A stretch of 64,000 bases of DNA from Bacteroidales bacterium (lineage in GTDB: Bacteria > Bacteroidota > Bacteroidia > Bacteroidales > UBA4417). The DNA lies in assembly GCA_016707705.1 (NCBI GenBank), contig JADJHD010000016.1, positions 1 through 64,000 of the forward strand, in the 5' to 3' direction. The translations under genes and the position numbers were made by a program. Positions 28,373 to 36,027 of the stretch are shown here, piece after piece. Every line of letters begins with the position of its first letter. Within the stretch, counting starts at the first letter, position 1. The notes under the pieces are model-generated. The model did not search any database. It was not told the DNA's origin and was given only the letters and a program-made list of their open reading frames with translations.

Positions 28373-28398
28373 ACGCCAGCCTGATTTTAGGCTGGCGT
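28373..28398 (-). terminator. Terminator of the arsM-like gene
   Basis: ACGCCAGCCT (28373-28382) and AGGCTGGCGT (28389-28398) form a perfect 10-pair stem with a 6-base loop. On the minus strand a TTTCTTTTTCTTT tract follows. It lies about 50 bases past the stop of the methyltransferase gene. Confidence 0.87.
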
Positions 28399-28449
28399 CA
28401 TTTATTGAAACAAAGTAATGGTAAGGGGAGATTTTAAACCTGAATCAGG

Positions 28450-29241
28450 TTAGTTTTTATGCTTGTCAGCATTATGGCAGCAGGTTTCGGCATTGCAGGT
28501 TTCAGGTTTTTCAACAACCAGCACAACACTGAAAACACCTTCGTCGCAATTGATGTCATTGTAACGCTCCACCATTTCAGGCGTAAGGTATTTATTCAGA
28601 AGTTCATCAGGCAGTTTAACCTTATTCACTTCGACAATACCACCTTGTGTGAAACCGGTTTTCTTGAAATAATCCATGAATTCGTTAGCAGTTTGTGCTC
28701 CCTGAATGCAACCGGCAATTGCGGAAGCCTCCTTGCGCAGATCATCAGGAATAGGTTCCAGAATAACAAAATCGGAAACACAAACATATCCGTTGTGTTT
28801 TACCACCCTGTACATTTCGTCTGCCACTTTTTGCTTATCACTTTGCAGATTAAACACACAGGTAGAATAGATTACATCAGCATATTCATCAGGAACGGGT
28901 GCAGCTTCTATTGAACCCAGTCTGAATTCAACATTGGTAATTGAGCTGGAATCCAGAAGTTGTCTTGAGGTCTCAATATTTTTTTCTGAATGATCAATGC
29001 CAATTACTTTTCCAGATGCACCTACAACCTGAGCTGCAGTTATGCTGTCGGAGCCATTGCCGGAGCCAAATTCCACAACGCGGTCGCCTTCCTGCAAAAG
29101 CTGGAAACGGCCGGGAAGGTTAGGGTCAATTTCTGCGGATGACCTGCTGCCTGAATGACAACCACATCCGCCGGAACCGCAGCCACAGGCAGAATTATCT
29201 ATTTGTTCCTTATTCTCCAGAGTTGTTATTTCAACTTGCAT
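28450..29241 (-). CDS. arsM: ArsM-like arsenite methyltransferase
   Basis: The 263-residue protein is a class I SAM-dependent methyltransferase: VVEFGSGNGSDSITAA is motif I and VIGIDHSE the following acidic loop. STCVFNLQSDKQKV and SAIAGCIQGA match the ArsM segments whose two cysteines bind arsenic, normally SNCVINLSPDK and a CIxGA block. The family methylates arsenite in the cytosol. The N-terminus is shorter than usual, lacking the YG-x-x-A helix, and has instead a cysteine cluster (ACGCGSGGCGCHSG). A second cluster (CNAETCC) sits at the end. It is a single gene with its own terminator, not next to other ars genes; a different thiophilic substrate is possible. Confidence 0.8.
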   Translation of the reverse strand: MQVEITTLENKEQIDNSACGCGSGGCGCHSGSRSSAEIDPNLPGRFQLLQEGDRVVEFGSGNGSDSITAAQVVGASGKVIGIDHSEKNIETSRQLLDSSSITNVEFRLGSIEAAPVPDEYADVIYSTCVFNLQSDKQKVADEMYRVVKHNGYVCVSDFVILEPIPDDLRKEASAIAGCIQGAQTANEFMDYFKKTGFTQGGIVEVNKVKLPDELLNKYLTPEMVERYNDINCDEGVFSVVLVVEKPETCNAETCCHNADKHKN

Positions 29242-29472
29242 TGTTAAGTATGTTTAAGTAAAAAACAAGTGTTAGGTCAGGAGGTCCTCTACATTCTTAA
29301 GCCAATTAGCAACACGCTGATTATCTATTGTTTAGCGATGCAGGGTTCCTATATCTGATGAGTTTACACAGAACTCGTTTTACCCAAACAAGAAATTGCG
29401 GCAATTGTTTGATTACACCTTCATTTTTATGCCTGCTGAATGGTGAAAATTAGGTTCCTTTTTGAATACATA

Positions 29473-29508
29473 TAAAAAAGAGAAAGGCTGCCTCATTGGC
29501 AGCCTTTC
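29473..29508 (-). terminator. Terminator of the 404-residue T9SS protein gene
   Basis: GAAAGGCTGCC (29482-29492) and GGCAGCCTTTC (29498-29508) form a perfect 11-pair stem with a 5-base loop. On the minus strand TCTTTTTTATA follows. It lies 22 bases after the stop at 29531. The remainder of the gap up to the arsM start has no gene. Confidence 0.9.
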
Positions 29509-29530
29509 AAGAATTGGTTACAGAGAATTA

Positions 29531-30745
29531 CTATCTGTTTATAACAACCTTTAGAGTTTCATGTGACTGTTTTCCGGTAATGCGCAGGTAATATATACCA
29601 GCAGCAAGATCAGCCACATCAATAGTTACAGTTTCATCAGCTGCAAAATTTCCATTCATTATGCGCACTGATTTACCAGTGGCGCTGAGGAGTTCGACAG
29701 CTTTAATTTCGAAGCGGCCATTGCCTTCAACAACTAATTTATCGCTGGCAGGGTTAGGATAGAAGCTGAAATTACCGGCTTTCCTTTCCTGTAAGCCAAC
29801 GGTGCTGAACTCTGCTGTGAAGTTGCTTATTCCTTCCAGAGTGGGAATTCCGCTGTTATTCTCGGCTGGAGCAACCCTGAGATAATAAGGTGTCAGGGAA
29901 ATCAGGTTTGAATTTGGAGTAACAGTAATGAGAGTTTTGGCTGAATTGATAGTTGCAGTGAAAGGGACATCAGTTCCTAATGGACCATTCTGCTTGAGGG
30001 TTAAGAGAGAAGCAACATTATTGTTTGTGATTGCTGTCCCGCCAATCATGCGGATTGCCTGATGATACTGAATGGTAAGAGGAGCCGCAATGCTTACATT
30101 GGTTGCTCCGTTAGCCGGAGTCATGGTGAACATTGAACCTGTTTCAACCGAATAGTTCGACTGGTAGATTTCCTTGGTGGAATTATCCTGAACAAATATT
30201 GCAACGATTAGGTCATCCATCTCTTCTACGTTGGTTGATGACATATCAACTGTATAGCTGAGATTAAGGGGCTGATTGGCATTGAGGCTTACAGCTGTGC
30301 CATAGGCATCAGGAACCATTTTCATCATAACGTTATGGAATTCAGTCTCTCCATTTGACGCGATATTGCCGGTGGTAATCCTTTCAAGAACGGCGATATG
30401 AACAGTGACATTGCTATAGTTTGCATAAGGCAGCAAGTCAGCGCTAATGGTAACATTGTTGCCCTGAACTTCATGCTGTGACTGTATATCCAAGTATGTA
30501 ATCGTGCTGATGGAAGTATTGAAGGCGGTATTCACAGCCGAGGTGTTTGTTGCGGTAACCTTACCTTCCGGAATTACACCTCCGGCATTATTGGTTTGAG
30601 AGATTACCCAATTGGCGGTGTTACCAAACACCATCCATCCTGAAGGTGGCATCTGACCGGCACTGAAATCCTGTTGCAGCAATACCGGGGCAAAAAGGTT
30701 CATTCCCAGCACACCAAGAACAAGGGACAGAAACGCTTTTTTCAT
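29531..30745 (-). CDS. Omp28-like/Ig-like secreted protein, T9SS cargo
   Basis: This 404-residue protein has a short signal peptide, then a region like the Omp28 family (LLPYANYSNVTVHIAVLERI to LIVAIFVQDNSTKEIYQS). A bacterial Ig-like domain of the SbsA/Big_5 type follows (MTPANGATNVSIAAPLTIQY). It ends in a T9SS type A sorting domain (FYPNPASDKLVV). Omp28 relatives in Bacteroidota are surface proteins thought to act in adhesion; no catalytic motif is present. The similar Omp28 region in the next gene upstream (30842-32350) suggests the two are diverged relatives that function together. Confidence 0.8.
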   Translation of the reverse strand: MKKAFLSLVLGVLGMNLFAPVLLQQDFSAGQMPPSGWMVFGNTANWVISQTNNAGGVIPEGKVTATNTSAVNTAFNTSISTITYLDIQSQHEVQGNNVTISADLLPYANYSNVTVHIAVLERITTGNIASNGETEFHNVMMKMVPDAYGTAVSLNANQPLNLSYTVDMSSTNVEEMDDLIVAIFVQDNSTKEIYQSNYSVETGSMFTMTPANGATNVSIAAPLTIQYHQAIRMIGGTAITNNNVASLLTLKQNGPLGTDVPFTATINSAKTLITVTPNSNLISLTPYYLRVAPAENNSGIPTLEGISNFTAEFSTVGLQERKAGNFSFYPNPASDKLVVEGNGRFEIKAVELLSATGKSVRIMNGNFAADETVTIDVADLAAGIYYLRITGKQSHETLKVVINR

Positions 30746-30789
30746 GCCTAGCAGATTTGGATCTGACTCTGTAGTTTAACTGAGGGAAT

Positions 30790-30819
30790 AAAAAAAAGAG
30801 CCTGTAAACGAACAGGCTC
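30790..30819 (-). terminator. Terminator of the 502-residue Omp28 gene
   Basis: GAGCCTGT (30798-30805) and ACAGGCTC (30812-30819) form an 8-pair stem with a 6-base loop. Eight T follow on the minus strand. It lies about 22 bases past the stop at 30842. Confidence 0.87.
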
Positions 30820-30841
30820 AGTATGATAGGTTGTTTGAGGT

Positions 30842-32350
30842 TTAACGCTGAATGGTGATTTTCTGAGATGATTTCAGCTCTTTTCCATTGATGCTGAGGA
30901 AATACATTCCTTCCGGCATGCGTGAAACATTTATGCTGCTGAAAGCTTTTCCATTCACCTGCAGGGTTTCTGTTGCCATAACCTTGCCCAGTGCATTCAT
31001 AAGCCTGATTTCAACGATGTCAGGTGTTTTGGAATTCAGGACAATATTAAGATCTTTTCTGGCCGGGTTTGGATAAACCTGAATAGGCTGAACAGTAACA
31101 GCTTCTTCCTGACCGGTGCAATTAACTGCTGAAATATCCATGTACTCAGTCCAGCTGCCTTCACCGCATTCATTTATTCCTTTAACCCTGATACTTGCAG
31201 TTCCGTACCAGTTATGATTCCAGCTTACAGTAGCGGTGGAGCCATTGTTAACAATAGTGCCGGCACCGGTTGCAGGATAGAAATCCCATATATACTGTGT
31301 TGCTGAAGAACTGCTGGTGGAATAGTCGGTAGTTTGACCAACATTGTTTGTACAAACAACCTGAGGACCAGCTGGGTCAGTAACTTCTGCACCCGGATTG
31401 ATGGTAACATAGCCGGTTTTCACGATAGTCTGTGTCTGAAGTCCGGTAGTAGTAACCAGAGTTACATCATAAACACCAGGTGTATTGTATGTAATGGCTG
31501 GAGCATCACCGGTTGATGAACTTGGAGTTCCGCCAGGGAATGACCATGCATAGGATGCAGGACGGCCAACAGATGAGTTTGCAAAAGTGATGCTGTTATG
31601 CTGACAAATCTCGGTTGGACTGGAAGCTTCAAAGTCGGTGATAACCGGACGGATGCACTGCAGAATTTCCTTATCTGCATTGTTCTGTACGAATGCTACG
31701 AATTCAATATCTTCAAGTGGCCAGAGGGGATCAACATTAGCAGTGATGGAAACTGTCTGAACGTTACCACTGCTGAAATCAATATCTGTACCACCCTGAT
31801 CAGGAATCATCAGGCGATTAACATAGTTCAGGTGATCCTGACCTTGCCAAACCTGAGCAATCTCTGACTGGGTAACAGCAAAATGGAAAATCAGCTGATC
31901 GGATGGTAAAGCTGACACCTTTGTGATTGTAAAATTGAATACGAACTGCAAACCGTTCTGGGTAGCAGTGTAGTCAATCGTTATCGGTGAAGCTATCGCG
32001 ATTCTCTGATTGTACTTTGGAAGGTATGACGGATACATGCTAACTGTATGGTCGCCTCCAACTACAGAAAGAACACCATCGAACCTTGCGGTTGGGTACC
32101 CACTGATATTGTAATAGGAATTACGAGCGTTTGAATAGTCGTTCGCATAGGTATCACCATTGTGATTTTCAATAATTGCAACCCGCATTCCATTAGCAAC
32201 TAAATCATCAGCTCCCAATGCAGCACCAGGGCAGTATGTACACCAGGTACCGGTTCCAATCTCAACCGCAACCATATTGCGTTCAACCTGGGCATTCACC
32301 AGCAGGCCAACAAAGAGTAATACAGATAATAACAGGGTAGATTTTTTCAT
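30842..32350 (-). CDS. Omp28-related protein with PKD domain, T9SS cargo
   Basis: The 502-residue product has a signal peptide (LLLSVLLFVGLLVNAQ) and then an Omp28-type domain whose start carries a thioredoxin-like CxxC, TGTWCTYCPGA (C37 and C40). PKD (SFPGGTPSSSTG) and Ig-like domains follow, and it ends in a T9SS type A sorting domain (VYPNPARKDLNI). The CxxC in Omp28 proteins resembles the disulfide-exchange site of thioredoxins, but redox activity is unproven. A terminator at its end and its own upstream gap suggest it is transcribed alone. No signs of damage. Confidence 0.85.
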   Translation of the reverse strand: MKKSTLLLSVLLFVGLLVNAQVERNMVAVEIGTGTWCTYCPGAALGADDLVANGMRVAIIENHNGDTYANDYSNARNSYYNISGYPTARFDGVLSVVGGDHTVSMYPSYLPKYNQRIAIASPITIDYTATQNGLQFVFNFTITKVSALPSDQLIFHFAVTQSEIAQVWQGQDHLNYVNRLMIPDQGGTDIDFSSGNVQTVSITANVDPLWPLEDIEFVAFVQNNADKEILQCIRPVITDFEASSPTEICQHNSITFANSSVGRPASYAWSFPGGTPSSSTGDAPAITYNTPGVYDVTLVTTTGLQTQTIVKTGYVTINPGAEVTDPAGPQVVCTNNVGQTTDYSTSSSSATQYIWDFYPATGAGTIVNNGSTATVSWNHNWYGTASIRVKGINECGEGSWTEYMDISAVNCTGQEEAVTVQPIQVYPNPARKDLNIVLNSKTPDIVEIRLMNALGKVMATETLQVNGKAFSSINVSRMPEGMYFLSINGKELKSSQKITIQR

Positions 32351-32427
32351 GTATTAGGGGATTAGATTGCTAAATACGTTTATTGGAGGGGCCACACTTG
32401 TCCTCAATGATTTATCACGATTATTCA

Positions 32428-32435
32428 CAAAAGTA
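32428..32435 (-). promoter_or_regulatory. Possible -7 box upstream of the Omp28 gene
   Basis: Minus-strand TACTTTTG, 78 bases upstream of the start codon, is identical to the candidate box before the PPAD-like gene and fits TAnnTTTG. An overlapping alternative (TAATTTTG) lies just upstream. No TTG box at proper spacing is seen. Confidence 0.35.
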
Positions 32436-32474
32436 ATACAAAATTACTTCATGAATTCGTCTTATTAAAAAAAA

Positions 32475-34775
32475 TTATAAAGCCTTTATTAACTTGGTTA
32501 CTAAAATTTTATCCTTGAAGATAAGCGCCATATTGTAATAACCATGTGGCAGTGTATTAAAGTCAATTCCAAAGTCCTTAAACTGAAGATTCTGTTCACC
32601 TTCTGGCAGGCAGAATTTAGAAGATAATCTGATTACTTTTCCTTCGGTATCAGTAATGCGCAGCCTGCATTCTTCTGGATTTAAAAGCTTGAATCTGATG
32701 ACTGCATTATCGTAACAGGGGTTAGGAACAACCAGCAGTTCTGTGTTTTCCAAAGCATTTAGCTCTTCCTTGCCAATGGTTGAGAACAGGTAAAAATCAT
32801 GTGAATATATTCCTGCCGGGGATATTTGAAGGGTATCACAATCCTCACGGTATCCATCAAGGGATGCACAGATAGTTGATTCTCCCCTGTTAATCTCAAT
32901 TGAATAGAATCCTGCAGAATCTGTAACTGAAGTGTTAAATCCTGAAACCAGGCTTACTCCTTCAATTGGCAAACCTGTAAATACATCGTAAACTGTTCCG
33001 CTCAGATGACCTACAGTATCAGGAATTGCCGGATGCAGGCATGTAATTGCATCCAGATCAAAACCGGCATCATTCACATTTGACTGTCCGTTGTTATCAT
33101 CCATAACCATGAAATAGCGTGCATTATCTACGCCAAACATTCCAAGGTCGAAGGAGGCCGTGCCTGTTTCATAGCCGAGGTTAGTCCATGGACCATCCAT
33201 TGAAGGGCCTGAATAGAGGGTGTATCCTTCGGGAGAAGAATCTCCTTCATAAACGGTGATATCAAAGGTGCCTTCAGGACCATCAAAAATGGTATCCTGC
33301 ATATCCACAATAACATACCCTCCCCTGCCAATTGAATATGACACATGGTCAAGAGGTCCGAGACAAGCTGCTGTATAGGTTTCATCGCCCGGATTCTGGG
33401 CATTGAAGGAGGGAATATGTGAAGTGATCACCCGGTAAGCGTGCTGAGAGGCCAATGGAGTTAATGCTGCATCCAGATTTGTAACAGAAAGGTTGCTAAC
33501 CACGACATTCTCAAATGTCCTGGATTCATAACCATTAGCTACAATTTTCACAGTGTAGGTGCCTAATTTCAGATATCTGTGAAAATCTCCAACAACAGGA
33601 TCAGTGTAACTGGGATAATCATTCCCAATAAATATTGAAGCGGCAACAGGATTGCCTGTGACTGCATCAGTTACGAATCCTTGAATTCCATATCCTGAAT
33701 GCTTAATAATTTCAAGCATTGCAGGCTTGTTGACGTTGTAATAGTATTGTACATCCGTTGGCTGTTTGTCGAGGGAAATCTCAATCGACCAGGCAACAGA
33801 GCCCAGGGAGCCGTAATTGAAATCCTTGGTTGAACCCTGAATGAGGTACATAATGATGGAACCCTGTCCGTAGGGGAGAGAAGGATATCCTGATGCAGCT
33901 GAATAAATCTGGGCAAGATGGTCAATGGAAGGCTCATCAGGGGCCGGACTGAGCCGATAGCTCCATGGATAGGAAATGGTTTCAGCTCCACTGTGGTAGT
34001 TGGTATAAGCTACAAACTGGTTCTGGTACTGGCAGTTTCTGAGCGCCTTGGTTTCAAGCTGTGAAAATGGTCCCGGACTTCCCCCCTCGCTTCCCCACAT
34101 AAAGCCATTGTCGCGGTTGATATCAACAGAAGCGCTGTTATATCTGGTCATATTGTCACGTCCCCATGGATTTACACAATAGTAGAGCCAGATTTCGCGG
34201 TTATCAATAAGACCGGTTATATCAGGATCGGTGCCGTAAGCGAGGCAGAGATCACGGGCAAACTGAATAACATTCTGGGAACCTCCGACTTCATCACCAT
34301 GAATGCCTCCATCGAACATAATCTCGGGTTCCGCTTCATCGGAATCGGCATTGTCGCTGATTTTGAGTGCCGCCAGTTCCTGAAATTGAGCATTGTATCC
34401 AAATACCACCTTCTTGCAGATAGTAGGGAAATTGGTGGCAAGGCTATCTGCAATATTCTTGATTTGTCCGAAAGTATAATAACCAACAGGAACCAGTGCA
34501 GCCCCGAAGCTCTTTGACCATGAGTTGAGGTCAGCTTTCGTGATCTCGTATGTAAGGCCTGCATTTTTCAATGCCTCCAGCTCGGAAGGCGTAACATAGG
34601 CCAGCGCAGTATTTCCGTTCAGGTCGCAGTTGATATGGAGGTTTGAAAGAATCATTCCCTCCGAAGCCTCCCTGAAATGAATGCGCACTTCCATTTCACC
34701 ATCTCTCCATGCCTTTTGCTGGGCAAAAAGCGAGAGGGATACCAAGCTGAGAACTAATATTAAAAGTGATTTCAT
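32475..34775 (-). CDS. Zinc carboxypeptidase M14 (CPG70-like), T9SS cargo
   Basis: This 766-residue secreted metallopeptidase has zinc ligands in the first catalytic block (H159 and E162 in IHGDEVGG) and H261 in TNYHSGAE, with the catalytic glutamate E332 in WSIEISLDK. R206 and R221 in NPWGRDN and DINRD match substrate-binding arginines of carboxypeptidases. After the peptidase come two carboxypeptidase-regulatory-like domains (IQGFVTDAVTGNPV and LSGTVYDVFTGLPI), the second after a beta domain, and a T9SS sorting domain (VVPNPCYDNAVIRF). This order resembles CPG70 of P. gingivalis, a Lys/Arg-specific exopeptidase; specificity here is unproven. The ROK kinase gene lies 24 bases upstream. Confidence 0.9.
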   Translation of the reverse strand: MKSLLILVLSLVSLSLFAQQKAWRDGEMEVRIHFREASEGMILSNLHINCDLNGNTALAYVTPSELEALKNAGLTYEITKADLNSWSKSFGAALVPVGYYTFGQIKNIADSLATNFPTICKKVVFGYNAQFQELAALKISDNADSDEAEPEIMFDGGIHGDEVGGSQNVIQFARDLCLAYGTDPDITGLIDNREIWLYYCVNPWGRDNMTRYNSASVDINRDNGFMWGSEGGSPGPFSQLETKALRNCQYQNQFVAYTNYHSGAETISYPWSYRLSPAPDEPSIDHLAQIYSAASGYPSLPYGQGSIIMYLIQGSTKDFNYGSLGSVAWSIEISLDKQPTDVQYYYNVNKPAMLEIIKHSGYGIQGFVTDAVTGNPVAASIFIGNDYPSYTDPVVGDFHRYLKLGTYTVKIVANGYESRTFENVVVSNLSVTNLDAALTPLASQHAYRVITSHIPSFNAQNPGDETYTAACLGPLDHVSYSIGRGGYVIVDMQDTIFDGPEGTFDITVYEGDSSPEGYTLYSGPSMDGPWTNLGYETGTASFDLGMFGVDNARYFMVMDDNNGQSNVNDAGFDLDAITCLHPAIPDTVGHLSGTVYDVFTGLPIEGVSLVSGFNTSVTDSAGFYSIEINRGESTICASLDGYREDCDTLQISPAGIYSHDFYLFSTIGKEELNALENTELLVVPNPCYDNAVIRFKLLNPEECRLRITDTEGKVIRLSSKFCLPEGEQNLQFKDFGIDFNTLPHGYYNMALIFKDKILVTKLIKAL

Positions 34776-34799
34776 TCAGCAGACCAGATTAAATGTAAA

Positions 34800-35903
34800 C
34801 TAGTTATCAAGCTTGTGCAGTGCAAAAGCGTATGCGCCGATGCTAACGGCGCGTGAGGTCCCCAGTTTCGAAATGCCAACTCCGGTCCTTTGGAGCGGGT
34901 CATAGCTTATAGTGAGACTGGTCCCCGGAATGGGTATTGATTTGGCCTGACCTTTCAGGAAGGCGGCTTTCTGAGTCACATCTTCAAGGTTAAAGGCAGT
35001 AAGTTCGGTTCTGCACAGAGGTTCACCCTTTATATTGCAAAGAGGACTGTTCATTTCTGCAACAAGAGCTGGCAGAATCAGGTCCGAAGCACCTGCAAGT
35101 CCACCCCCTACAACCACCAGGGCATCGGTAAGTGTGACAGCATTTGCAAGAGCATCTCCGGCATTTTCGGCAAGCTGATGCCAGGCCTCAATTGCAGCAG
35201 ACTGATTTCCAGCGGCCTCACCTTTAGCAATGGAGCAAATATCCTTAGGTTCAGGAGCTTCATCAAATGGAATACCCGCCTTTTGTGCATAAACCCTTCT
35301 GACTGCTCGTATAGCAACACCCTCTTCAGCATATGCCAAGGGATGGAGTTTTGATCGCAATGCCCATATTTCTGCGCCTGCGGAGTTATCACCCAAAAAG
35401 AGTTTGCCGTCAACTACTAGTCCGCCACCAAAACCAGTCCCCAGCGTGATTCCGAAGAGATTTCTGTATCTTTTGGGATTACCGGCTGCTTCAAGTTCCT
35501 TGTTAATGGCAGGAAGAAGTCCGGCGATTGCTTCTCCATAAACGAAAAGGTCTCCATCGTTATTGATGAAGGTTGGGATACCAAAGTGATACTCGAGCAT
35601 AGGTCCGAGTGCCACCCCACCCCTGAAGGTCGGGAGGTTTTTAAGATCACCGATAATACCGTTGGGATAATCTGCAGGACCGGGAAAAGCGAAGCTTATT
35701 GCCACAGGGGCATCCTGCAGTTTCTCCCTGACTTGCTCAAAGCCTGAAATTATAGAATTGAGGACATCCTGCAAGGTTTCACCGTGAGCAGGTATGCGAA
35801 TGGGATCAACGATTTCCTCTCCTGAGCGGGCAGCTGAAAAGATAAAATTGGTACCTCCGGCATCAAGGGTAAGAACAATGCGATTGTCAGTATAAATAGG
35901 CAT
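34800..35903 (-). CDS. ROK-family sugar kinase
   Basis: This 367-residue cytosolic protein has the ASKHA phosphate motif DAGGTN (D14), a catalytic aspartate at D116 in FINNDGDLF, the LGTGFGGG phosphate-2 loop and VVVGGGLAG for adenosine. This matches ROK hexokinases, which phosphorylate glucose or an amino sugar. The zinc-binding CxCGxxGC motif common in ROK repressors and many glucokinases is absent, as is any helix-turn-helix, so it is a kinase and not a regulator. The substrate cannot be told from sequence. Upstream, the hybrid kinase cluster ends 124 bases away; downstream the M14 gene follows within 24 bases, a functionally odd neighbour. Confidence 0.85.
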   Translation of the reverse strand: MPIYTDNRIVLTLDAGGTNFIFSAARSGEEIVDPIRIPAHGETLQDVLNSIISGFEQVREKLQDAPVAISFAFPGPADYPNGIIGDLKNLPTFRGGVALGPMLEYHFGIPTFINNDGDLFVYGEAIAGLLPAINKELEAAGNPKRYRNLFGITLGTGFGGGLVVDGKLFLGDNSAGAEIWALRSKLHPLAYAEEGVAIRAVRRVYAQKAGIPFDEAPEPKDICSIAKGEAAGNQSAAIEAWHQLAENAGDALANAVTLTDALVVVGGGLAGASDLILPALVAEMNSPLCNIKGEPLCRTELTAFNLEDVTQKAAFLKGQAKSIPIPGTSLTISYDPLQRTGVGISKLGTSRAVSIGAYAFALHKLDN

Positions 35904-36027
35904 GGAAGAGTGGCTTGTATGTTTTACAGAATTTAAGGACTGTAAAAATACAATTTAGCCGCGTACTCTTCAGGAAATACTCAAAAACAAAAGAGGAAAA
36001 GGGACAGCGTCCGGAGAATCAGAATTA

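Noticed and set aside
34800..35903. Calling the ROK protein a transcriptional repressor
   Set aside because: No helix-turn-helix precedes the kinase domain; the first glycine-rich motif begins at residue 14.
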